6,962 nt of DNA from an uncultured Pseudomonadota bacterium (GTDB taxonomy: Bacteria > Pseudomonadota > Gammaproteobacteria > Burkholderiales > SG8-39), in the NCBI GenBank assembly GCA_903895005.1, contig CAITSH010000322.1, positions 1-6,962 of the forward strand. The letters are read 5' to 3'. Below, one piece after another: positions 1 through 6,347 of the stretch. A model generated the notes under the pieces. That model did not search any database. It was not told where the DNA came from and worked only from the letters and a program-made list of their open reading frames with translations. A program made the position numbers and the translations under genes. Every line of letters starts with the position of its first letter. Within the stretch, counting starts at the first letter, position 1.

Positions 1-357
1 AATGCGTTGCGGCACCATCGGCGGCAGTTGCGCGACCAGCGGCGGCTTGCCTGAAACCAACTCGCCGACTGCGCCACCCAGCTTCAGGCTGGCCGGCCCG
101 CTCCATGTTTCCTGCCTTCCGCTTTGCAGATAGACGACGCGAAGCATGGTTCCCGCCGGCAGCAAAAAGCGGTCGGCCTCGCGTACGCGCATGTAGTCCT
201 GCGCCTTGCCTGCACCCCCGCCCTGCCCGGTGTAGGAGACCTCCCCTTTCACCTGCGTCACGAGCCCGATGTCTGCGCCTTGCGCCATCACCCAAGAAGC
301 GCCCAGCAGCGCCATCACTGCGAACGCGAGACGCCCACGATTCAAGTATTTCGCCAT
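1..357 (-). CDS. Exported FecR-like domain protein, C-terminus beyond window
   Basis: The reading frame is open from an ATG at 357 down to base 1 with no stop, giving 119 residues of a protein that continues past the left edge. Residues 1-25 form a signal peptide: a basic start (MAKYLNRGR), a hydrophobic core (LAFAVMALLGASWV), then a plausible cleavage site after VMA. The following part (GLVTQVKGEVSY near 31-42, then DRFLLPAGTMLRVVY and TWSGPASLKLG) has the short beta-strand pattern of FecR-like domains, which occur in exported or periplasmic proteins often tied to signalling. The start is supported by GAGG immediately upstream, which overlaps the TGA of the cyclase gene; stop and start are 5 bases apart, so translation is probably coupled. 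The FecR assignment rests on pattern only and could be wrong, but the existence of the gene is well supported. Function in the operon is unknown. Confidence 0.75.
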   Translation of the reverse strand, partial: MAKYLNRGRLAFAVMALLGASWVMAQGADIGLVTQVKGEVSYTGQGGGAGKAQDYMRVREADRFLLPAGTMLRVVYLQSGRQETWSGPASLKLGGAVGELVSGKPPLVAQLPPMVPQRI

Positions 358-362
358 GATCC

Positions 363-2297
363 TCATTCCCGATTTTCTGTTGTCCCGGAACCGCCACCGG
401 CGGGCCCATCCTGCATGCCTGTAATTTCAAACACCACCAGCGGCTCCGCCCGCCCTTTTACCGTAACGGTTTCGCGCTTGCCGGTGTTGACACCAGGACC
501 CGCGGCCGCCAGCGTCGCCGCACTGGCCGCGATGACGCATTTTAATTCCTTCGTCACCCCCTCCAACCTGGAAGCGGCGTTGACCGTGTCGCCGATGGCG
601 GTGAACTCGGTGCGCTTCACCGAACCGATGTCGCCGATGACGGCAAGGCCGGTATGGATGCCGATGCCGATACCGAATTCGGGCAGGCCACGATCGGGGA
701 AGCGCTGGTGCATCCAGGCGCGGAACCCCTCCGCCTCTTTTGCCATGCCTATCGAGGCGATGACGGCGCGCCGCGCGTGATCCGGATGGCGCACCGGCGA
801 ACCGAAAATCGCCATCACCGCGTCACCGATGTATTTGTTGACCATCCCGCCCTGCTGCAGGATGGGTTCGCAGGTCAGGCTGAAGTAGGCGTTGAGCATT
901 TCCACCACCTCGTGCGCGGAGAGTTTTTCCGAGATGGTGGTGAAATTGCGGATGTCGGAGAACAGCACCGTTACCTCGACCTCCTCACCCGAGAGGTCCG
1001 GGCGCTCGCCCTCGGTCAGCACCTTGACCACATCGTCCGACACATAACGCCCGAACATCTGGCGCAATTGCGCTTTTTGCCGCTCCTCGCCGGTGAGCCG
1101 CAGCCCCAGCGTAATAAGAAAAGCCACGGCCAGCCCGACCTGCGGCTCCGCAACCGGCAGTACCACGTCCTTGAGAAAGAACAGGAAGGCGGGAATCGGC
1201 AGGTTGAAGGCGATGATCACGCCGGCAAGGGCTGCACGCTCGGGTGTGAGTTTGAGAAACAGGATGGTCGCCAGTACCAGCAGCAGATAAATGCAGGCCA
1301 TGCGCAGCCACAAGGGCGGCACGTTGGGATAATGACCGGAGAGGATGGTCTCGACGATATTGGCGTGAATTTCGCCCCCCGCCATCTGGTCGGCATGTGC
1401 GCCGCGCGAATACGGCGTGAAGTGCCGGTCGGAAGTGCCGGCGTTGTTCGCCGCCATGATGACCACCTTGCCCTTCAGGGCCTGCACGGCGGGATTGGCG
1501 AGCGCATCCGGCTGCAGCAGCAGATTCATTGAGACGGTCGGAATGGTTCCCGGAGGTCCCGTGTACCCGATCCAGCGCTTGTCCAGCGTACGGCTGATTT
1601 TCACGCCGGCAACCGTCCATTCCGACAATGTCGGGTCCTGCCCGGCCGCGCGTAGCGCGAGCTGCGTACCGAAGCTCACTCCGGGGAACGCCGGGTCAGC
1701 GATCATCACCGGATAAAAGCGACGCACGTGCTTGTCGTCGTCAGGATGCAGGTTGGCGATGCCAAGGTCGTTGATGCCGCGCGGCAGCAGGATCAGGTGG
1801 TCCTGCGGCGGCAGCAGCAGCGAGAGATCACCGTTGCGCAATTCGACCATGTGCGTGATCAGGATTTTGTCGCCGCTTGCCAGCGCGGCGCGCAGCGGCG
1901 AGTCGTAATTACGGCTGATTTCGCTGTCGGGTAGCTTGAGCTTTTTCAGCCAGTTTTCGGCACTGACCTGATAAATGAAGTCCAGCCCCACCGCCTTTAC
2001 ACCGGCCTTGCCCAGCACGTCCATGGCCTTGCCAAAATGCGGCGCCCAGAACGCGAGCGGGTCGTCCTTGAGCGCATCCAGCGTGTCATCGTCGATCGAA
2101 ACCACCGCCGCGTGCTGGGGCGCGTAGCGCACGCCCGCGAAAACGTGCCAGTAATCGTAGTACACGTTCTCCAGCGATTGCAGCCAGCTTGTCTGCGCGA
2201 TCGCCCCGGCCGTCAGGCAGGCCAGCAGCGGCACGCCGAAATGGCGCAACAGCTTGCGCCACAGCGCGACGCCGAACAGCGCACGGTTCTCCGTCAT
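363..2297 (-). CDS. CHASE2-domain membrane adenylate cyclase (class III)
   Basis: This 644-residue protein would make cAMP from ATP at the inner membrane. An N-terminal membrane helix (about 18-36) is followed by a CHASE2 sensory domain (about 40-325, including the VVSIDDDTLD and GLDFIYQ segments), which lies outside the cytoplasm in this family. Three hydrophobic helices follow (about 330-348, 354-376, 381-400), then a short linker helix (EERQKAQLRQMFGRYVS) and a cytoplasmic cyclase domain (about 438-625). The catalytic set looks complete: metal-binding D448 (LFSDIR) and D492 (YIGDAVMAIFG), adenine-selecting K488 (NKYIGD), T566 (EFTAIGD), and transition-state N573 and R577 (TVNAASR). Lys plus Thr is the class IIIb adenylate cyclase signature. 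The start is an ATG at 2297 with only a weak GCAGGG upstream. The gene is followed after 5 bases by the FecR-like gene and lies 252 bases after the CHAT protease gene. The signal sensed by CHASE2 domains is not known. Confidence 0.93.
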   Translation of the reverse strand: MTENRALFGVALWRKLLRHFGVPLLACLTAGAIAQTSWLQSLENVYYDYWHVFAGVRYAPQHAAVVSIDDDTLDALKDDPLAFWAPHFGKAMDVLGKAGVKAVGLDFIYQVSAENWLKKLKLPDSEISRNYDSPLRAALASGDKILITHMVELRNGDLSLLLPPQDHLILLPRGINDLGIANLHPDDDKHVRRFYPVMIADPAFPGVSFGTQLALRAAGQDPTLSEWTVAGVKISRTLDKRWIGYTGPPGTIPTVSMNLLLQPDALANPAVQALKGKVVIMAANNAGTSDRHFTPYSRGAHADQMAGGEIHANIVETILSGHYPNVPPLWLRMACIYLLLVLATILFLKLTPERAALAGVIIAFNLPIPAFLFFLKDVVLPVAEPQVGLAVAFLITLGLRLTGEERQKAQLRQMFGRYVSDDVVKVLTEGERPDLSGEEVEVTVLFSDIRNFTTISEKLSAHEVVEMLNAYFSLTCEPILQQGGMVNKYIGDAVMAIFGSPVRHPDHARRAVIASIGMAKEAEGFRAWMHQRFPDRGLPEFGIGIGIHTGLAVIGDIGSVKRTEFTAIGDTVNAASRLEGVTKELKCVIAASAATLAAAGPGVNTGKRETVTVKGRAEPLVVFEITGMQDGPAGGGSGTTENRE

Positions 2298-2382
2298 GCC
2301 CTGCCAGCCCCGGTGGTGGAATGCAATTTCATTGGATTACTTTCTTGAAACCCGCATCAGACAAGGCTTTCCGGCTGATTGA

Positions 2383-2400
2383 GGTGACAGATTTGTCACC
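2383..2400. promoter_or_regulatory. Perfect inverted repeat, candidate operator upstream of cyclase
   Basis: GGTGACA and TGTCACC are perfect reverse complements separated by four bases (GATT). The element lies 86 bases upstream of the cyclase start, in the AT-rich part of the intergenic gap. A TAAAAT-like hexamer (2401-2406, minus strand) is directly adjacent, but I see no well-spaced -35 box; the nearby TTGATT is only 10 bases from it. The symmetry suits a dimeric regulator. It resembles a CRP half-site pair (GTGA and TCAC), but the central spacing is 8 rather than 6, so I do not call it a CRP site. The promoter role is inferred. Confidence 0.4.
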
Positions 2401-2509
2401 ATTTTAACGAGCACATAATCAAGCAGCCCCGCAGGCGCCGGCACCTCGCCGCCCCGCATTATCCCGCACTCCGGCCGGCAAACGAAAGGTAACAGGCGAA
2501 AGACCGTGG

Positions 2510-2535
2510 GGGCCGCTGCGAAACGACGCCGGCCC
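2510..2535 (-). terminator. GC-rich hairpin after the CHAT gene, weak terminator candidate
   Basis: Read on the minus strand, GGGCCG-GCG is followed by the loop TCGTTT and then CGC-AG-CGGCCC, giving a 6+3 bp stem with a two-base bulge, 14 bases after the protease stop codon. No run of T follows, so intrinsic termination would be inefficient. It may instead protect or attenuate the transcript before the cyclase gene. Confidence 0.3.
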
Positions 2536-2549
2536 GCTCACCGCCTCTA

Positions 2550-5500
2550 TCAATCACCCACGTAGACGAACGGTGCCCAGAAAAACGGATTGCTGCGCGA
2601 GAAATGATACGGGCCGTTGTTGAAGCGCCCGCCGATCAGGCTTCGCTCCGCGTCACTGACCGCCTTCATGATGCCGCCGCCGGTCCCGATGTTGCGAAAG
2701 GCCGCCGTCATCAGCGCCTGCGTGGACAGGCTGTCTACGCTCCAGTGCGAAACCAACAGGCTGCGCGCACCGGCATACATGAACGCGCGGGTGAGCCCGG
2801 CAAAACCCTCGCCGTTATTGGCCTGCGCGGTTTCTCCCGCCGTGTTGCACGCGGACAAGGCGACGAGGTCGGCATTGAGTTCAATGTCCTCGATGACCTC
2901 CTTCATGGTCAGCATGCCGTCCTCGCCCTGCAGGTCGCCCACCAGCGACAACGCAAGCGCCGGTTGTGCATTGCTCTTTTGCCGCGGCCCTGAAGCCGGC
3001 GCGGAAGCGTCGGCGCCATCGGCCACCTGCAAGAAATCGCCGCCAAGAAAACCGTGCGTGGCGAACAGCACGTATTTGGCATTTTTCAGGTCCGCGCCTT
3101 TTGCGCTTTTTTCCTGTGCGTTTTCACCGATGAATAGCTTTGATTCGCCACCAAGGATCGTGGCGATCTCGCGCGCCTCATCGGCCGTCTCCTGCAGGCG
3201 CGGCACATCCGGGCTGCCGTCACGCTTGCGCGGGAAGTTGCTCCCGAGCGCCTCGAACAGCGCACGCGTCACCGGGGGGTAGGTCTTGCTTGAGCCGGGC
3301 GGCGGCGAAAACTCCGGATCGGCGAAAGCCACAAGCGTGCGCTGCGCGCTGCCGGCCGCCGCGACCTTGGGATAAAGGCGCTGCGAGGTCAGCGCCGAGA
3401 GGCTGGGCAGGTAGGCAAAGCGCGCCTGCTTGCCCAGGTAATCGAGCGCGCCGTATTCGGCCAGGAAGGGTTTCGCCTCGCTGCCGTCGGCCGCCGCACG
3501 GGCGGTGCGAAAAGCCTGCTGGTCGTTGCCGTTCCAGCGCGTCACCAGCATTTCCATGGGCAGCGTCAACAAGGGGCCGTCGCCGACAAACAAGACCTTG
3601 TCCTGTCCCGACATCATGTCGGCGACCGGCGCGACAAGATCGCGATAAAGCGAGTTGAGGGCCGCCGGATCAATGTCGCGCAGGAACAGTACCGACTCCC
3701 CGGACGAAACCTTTTCAATGGCGCGACGCACGCCAAGAATCCTGCGTGCGACGTCTTCACGCTTGATCGGCACATTGGCGAGCTTGAAGCGCTCGCGCGT
3801 CACCGCAAAAATCGCCGCCTCGTTGGGCAGCAGCACATACGAGAGCAGGACCTCCCCCGGCTTGAGCAGTTTTTGCTGCAGGTCGGCGAGCGTCACCGGA
3901 CGCGGATTGGTGAGTTCCTGGAAGCGCGGATAACGCTGCCACAGTTGATCCTCGATCACCTTGAGCTCTTTTTCCGACCCGTCGAGCTGGGCCGCAAGTT
4001 CGGCGCGGCGTGCCTCCGCATCGGGCAGCGACGGTGAAACCGTGACCATCGCCTGGCGCTGCGTATCGATGCGCTCCTGCAACTGGTCGCGCCGGTTGCG
4101 CAGCAGAAGGAATCCAGGCTCGCTGGAAAACCGCGCGACATCGGCCTGGCGCATCATTTCCGTAAACACCCGGCTCTGGTTGCGCGATGCGATCTCGAGC
4201 ACCTGGCGGTCAAAGCCGCCCTGCGGCGCGGCGCGGTGCAACTCGAGCAGCAGGCGGATGGTTTCGCGGTAAATATTGCTGAACTGGCCGATAAACGCCT
4301 GGCGCGTTTCTTCGGAAAGTCCGCGCGTGCGCACATACAAGGCGTCAAGTGTTTCCACCGACTCGCGGTAATAAGGGAGCGCCTCGCGATAGCGTCCGCG
4401 TTTGGCGAGCGAGAAGCCGAGGCGGCTGGCATTGAGCAGCAGGATGCGCGGATTACCCGATCGGCGCGCCGTTTCCACCGCCTTGGTGTAGGTCGCCTCG
4501 GCATCAACCAGTTTGCCCTGGCGGTCAAGCGAGACGGCCAAGGTGGTCAGCGCCGCGGCGGTATCCGGATGCAGCGGTCCGAGTGCCTTTTCGAGTATCT
4601 CCACCGCACGCCGCTGCAGCGGCTCGGACTCACCGTACTTGCCGCGCTGGTCGAGCAGCGTGCCAAGGTTGGCCAGCGTGTTGGCGAGGGCCGGATGCCC
4701 GGGTCCGAGCGCCGACTCCTGGATGGTGATGGCGCGCCGGTACAGGCTCTCGACCTCGGATGCGATGGCCCCGGGCGAACGCGCCGCGCGCTGCGCCGAG
4801 GGCAGCATTTGCGTGTCCTTGTCCTGCTGTTGCAGCGTGTTGGCGAGGTTGTTGAGGCTGGTCGCGGTGTCCGGATGCGCCGGCCCGAGCACCTTTTCAC
4901 GTGAGGCCAGCACCCTGCGGTGCAGGGTCTCCGCGTCCGCGACCTTGCCCTGCAAAAAGAGCACGTTGGCCAGATTGGACCGGCCGGTCAGCGTTTGCGC
5001 GTGGTCTGCGCCAAGGGTGCGCTCGAGAATCGCAACCACCCGCGCCTGCAGTGTTTCGGCTTCCTGATATTGCCCCTGGCTCATCAGCTCGTTGGCACGC
5101 GCCGCGAGCTGGATAGGGTTGTCTCCGACCGGTGCCGCGGCGGGTTTTGGCGCCGCGCCGGCCCCGAGTCCGGCCTGTGCGCCGAACTTGCCCTGGCTGT
5201 CCAGGACACGCCCGAGATTTGACAAGGTGACGGCGGTGTCGGCGTTGTTAGCGCCGAGGTTTTTTTCAAGGATGCGATGCGAACGGCGCAGCAGCAGCTC
5301 GGCCCCCGCAAAGTCGCCGCTGCGCTCGAGCGCGAGCGCGAGATTATTCAGTGCCGAGGCGGTGTTGGTGCTGTCCGGTCCGGAGCGCCTTTCGTAAATG
5401 GCCAGGGCGCGCCGCAGCTCGGCCTCAGCCGGCCCGTACTTCGCCTGGCGCAACAGCGCAGTACCAAGGCTGGTGTAGCTCACCGCCGAATTGGCGTGAT

Positions 5501-5768
5501 CCTCGCCGAACACGCGCAGGCCCTCGGCAAGAAGCTCACGTGACACGCTCTCAGCCTGGGCAAAATCGCCCTTGCCCAGCAGGGCTTCAGCCTGGTCTGC
5601 CAGTTCGTTCCAGCGCCGGTCGTCGACGCGCTGCGCCGGCCGGGCCGCCGCCGCAGGCTTGGCCCCCGGTTTGGCGGCTGGCGGCGTTTGCGCCTGCGAG
5701 AGCGGGGGCATTGCCAGCAGCAATGCGGCAAGGAACGCGCTTGAGCGGATGCGGGCTTGGGTATTCAT
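2550..5768 (-). CDS. Exported TPR-CHAT caspase-like protease
   Basis: This 1072-residue protein has a signal peptide (MNTQARIRSS, hydrophobic AFLAALLLAMPPL, cleavage likely after SQA at 26) and an Ala/Pro-rich linker (28-47). About eight kinesin-light-chain-type TPR units of roughly 42 residues follow (53-475), with the recurring LGxxHPDTAxxLNNLA pattern. A helical region covers about 476-620, and a C-terminal CHAT domain (about 715-1072) carries the expected His-Cys dyad: H905 in LFATHGFLGG and C974 in LSACNTAGE. CHAT is a clan CD (caspase/separase-like) protease family; TPRs usually bind partners or substrates. Linker-like segments interrupt the TPR array at about 197-219 and 316-337. I chose the ATG at 5768 because it begins a textbook signal peptide; an in-frame TTG at 5801 would add 11 residues, and neither start has a strong ribosome-binding site. 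The substrate is unknown; the exported location puts it in the same compartment as the CHASE2 domain of the next gene. Confidence 0.92.
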   Translation of the reverse strand: MNTQARIRSSAFLAALLLAMPPLSQAQTPPAAKPGAKPAAAARPAQRVDDRRWNELADQAEALLGKGDFAQAESVSRELLAEGLRVFGEDHANSAVSYTSLGTALLRQAKYGPAEAELRRALAIYERRSGPDSTNTASALNNLALALERSGDFAGAELLLRRSHRILEKNLGANNADTAVTLSNLGRVLDSQGKFGAQAGLGAGAAPKPAAAPVGDNPIQLAARANELMSQGQYQEAETLQARVVAILERTLGADHAQTLTGRSNLANVLFLQGKVADAETLHRRVLASREKVLGPAHPDTATSLNNLANTLQQQDKDTQMLPSAQRAARSPGAIASEVESLYRRAITIQESALGPGHPALANTLANLGTLLDQRGKYGESEPLQRRAVEILEKALGPLHPDTAAALTTLAVSLDRQGKLVDAEATYTKAVETARRSGNPRILLLNASRLGFSLAKRGRYREALPYYRESVETLDALYVRTRGLSEETRQAFIGQFSNIYRETIRLLLELHRAAPQGGFDRQVLEIASRNQSRVFTEMMRQADVARFSSEPGFLLLRNRRDQLQERIDTQRQAMVTVSPSLPDAEARRAELAAQLDGSEKELKVIEDQLWQRYPRFQELTNPRPVTLADLQQKLLKPGEVLLSYVLLPNEAAIFAVTRERFKLANVPIKREDVARRILGVRRAIEKVSSGESVLFLRDIDPAALNSLYRDLVAPVADMMSGQDKVLFVGDGPLLTLPMEMLVTRWNGNDQQAFRTARAAADGSEAKPFLAEYGALDYLGKQARFAYLPSLSALTSQRLYPKVAAAGSAQRTLVAFADPEFSPPPGSSKTYPPVTRALFEALGSNFPRKRDGSPDVPRLQETADEAREIATILGGESKLFIGENAQEKSAKGADLKNAKYVLFATHGFLGGDFLQVADGADASAPASGPRQKSNAQPALALSLVGDLQGEDGMLTMKEVIEDIELNADLVALSACNTAGETAQANNGEGFAGLTRAFMYAGARSLLVSHWSVDSLSTQALMTAAFRNIGTGGGIMKAVSDAERSLIGGRFNNGPYHFSRSNPFFWAPFVYVGD

Positions 5769-5807
5769 CAGGTAAGAAGCCGGAGAAATCACACGATTCA
5801 AACCAAG

Positions 5808-5829
5808 GCCGGCGACGCGCCGGCGCGTC
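5808..5829. repeat. Overlapping GC-rich palindromes upstream of the CHAT gene
   Basis: Two alternative structures share these bases. Positions 5814-5829 are a perfect 16-bp palindrome (GACGCGCC/GGCGCGTC). Positions 5808-5824 form a 7-bp stem (GCCGGCG/CGCCGGC) with a three-base loop. The minus-strand sequence after the stem is CTTGGTTTG, a poor T tract. The site lies 40 bases upstream of the protease ATG and could be a weak terminator for the stress-protein gene, a 5' leader structure, or a regulator site. Confidence 0.35.
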
Positions 5830-5858
5830 CACGCAGGCTTCCAGCCACGTCCCGCCGC

Positions 5859-5876
5859 AGTCGCGACGCAGCGACT
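5859..5876. repeat. Small hairpin after the universal stress protein stop
   Basis: AGTCGC and GCGACT are perfect reverse complements around a six-base loop, 10 bases downstream of the TAA that ends the stress-protein fragment. On the minus strand no T tract follows, so a terminator role is weak. It could be a chance structure in GC-rich DNA. Confidence 0.25.
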
Positions 5877-5886
5877 TTATCGCGTG

Positions 5887-5970
5887 TTACCGGTGCCTTG
5901 CGATCAGCACGCTGCACGGACTGTAATCGAGCAACGACGCACCGACCGAACCCTTCCACCAACGCGCCGC
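5887..5970 (-). CDS. C-terminal fragment of a universal stress protein (UspA family)
   Basis: The minus-strand frame ending in TAA at 5887 reads RWWKGSVGASLLDYSPCSV followed by LIARHR. This matches the conserved end of UspA domains, where GS(V/T)xxxVL near SPCSVLxVR forms the last nucleotide-binding loop and beta strand. About 28 residues are recognisable (to roughly 5970). Beyond that, the same frame (KQRHGLTAQISG-like) is out-of-frame shadow of the permease on the other strand and does not resemble a Usp. The bulk of the gene, including its start, is therefore missing at the junction. It lies on the same strand as the CHAT gene, with its stop 118 bases upstream of the CHAT ATG. The family call rests on a short motif. 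Confidence 0.6.
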   Translation of the reverse strand, partial: AARWWKGSVGASLLDYSPCSVLIARHR

Positions 5971-5976
5971 AAAAGT

Positions 5977-6336
5977 CGTTTTCTGGCGGTGGCCAAGGGT
6001 GGCTTGGATGCTGCCTTGGAGCGCATCCCCCCCAGCGTGGATGAATCGGCAGCCAGCCTGGGGAGCCCTTGGTTTGAGGTGCTGCGGAGCATCCATCTGC
6101 CGCTGCTGCGCGGGCCGCTGTTGGTGGCCGCCCTGCTGGTGTTTGTCGACACCGTGAAGGAATTGCCGCTCACCTTTGCGCTGCGGCCCTTCGACTACGA
6201 CACCCTGGCGGTGCGGGTTTACCAGTACGCCAGCGACGAACGGGTTGGGGCTGCCTTGGTGCCAGCCTTGGTGATTATGGGGTTGGGGTTGGTCGCCGCC
6301 CTGGCCGTGGTTCCGAGCTTGCAGAACGGGGACTAG
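5977..6336 (+). CDS. C-terminal fragment of an iron-type ABC transporter permease
   Basis: The recognisable part begins at RFLAVAKGGLDAALERIPPS and runs about 119 residues to a TAG at 6334-6336. It contains the cytoplasmic EAA loop of binding-protein-dependent permeases (VDESAASLG, then IHLPLLRGP), which docks on the ATPase, followed by two membrane helices (near LLVAALLVFVDTVKELPLTF and LVPALVIMGLGLVAALAVV). The KELPLTFALRP and DTLAVRVYQYASDE segments are typical of FbpB/FutB ferric-iron permeases, normally about 500-550 residues with two such halves. Everything upstream is missing. The frame stays open back to a GTG at 5884, but residues encoded before about 5974 are unlike a permease and are explained by the stress-protein gene on the other strand. 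Sequence style suggests picocyanobacteria. Iron as the substrate is inferred from family likeness. Confidence 0.82.
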   Translation, partial: RFLAVAKGGLDAALERIPPSVDESAASLGSPWFEVLRSIHLPLLRGPLLVAALLVFVDTVKELPLTFALRPFDYDTLAVRVYQYASDERVGAALVPALVIMGLGLVAALAVVPSLQNGD

Positions 6337-6347
6337 GGCTTTTGTGA

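Larger units (their letters stand above)
2298..2549. other. Intergenic region between protease and cyclase genes
   Basis: No convincing gene is seen in these 252 bases. The end near 2500-2549 is very GC-rich and contains a hairpin just after the protease stop. The end nearer the cyclase is more AT-rich and contains a perfect inverted repeat (2383-2400) next to a TAAAAT-like hexamer (2401-2406, minus strand). The gap is long compared with the 5-base cyclase/FecR spacing, which suggests that the cyclase has its own promoter here, alone or in addition to read-through from the protease gene. Confidence 0.5.

Noticed and set aside
654..1532. Long plus-strand open frame of 292 codons opposite the cyclase gene
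   Set aside because: It lies wholly antisense to a well-supported gene. Its product is His/Gln/Arg-rich with no recognisable domain, as expected for a shadow frame in GC-rich DNA.
2383..2400. CRP binding site
   Set aside because: The half-sites GTGA and TCAC are present but the central spacing is 8 rather than the required 6.
4236..5067. Plus-strand open frames of 222 and 184 codons opposite the TPR region
   Set aside because: They mirror the TPR repeats, lack family resemblance, and overlap one another in different frames.
5769..5801. TTG at 5801 as the CHAT protein start
   Set aside because: It adds 11 residues ahead of a complete signal peptide and has no better ribosome-binding site than the ATG at 5768. 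It remains possible but less likely.
5884..5973. N-terminal extension of the permease from the GTG at 5884
   Set aside because: The encoded residues are polar and unlike any permease, and the same bases encode the stress-protein end on the other strand.
5800..6000. Mobile element or attachment site at the junction
   Set aside because: No transposase, integrase, tRNA fragment, terminal inverted repeats or target duplication is visible around the join.
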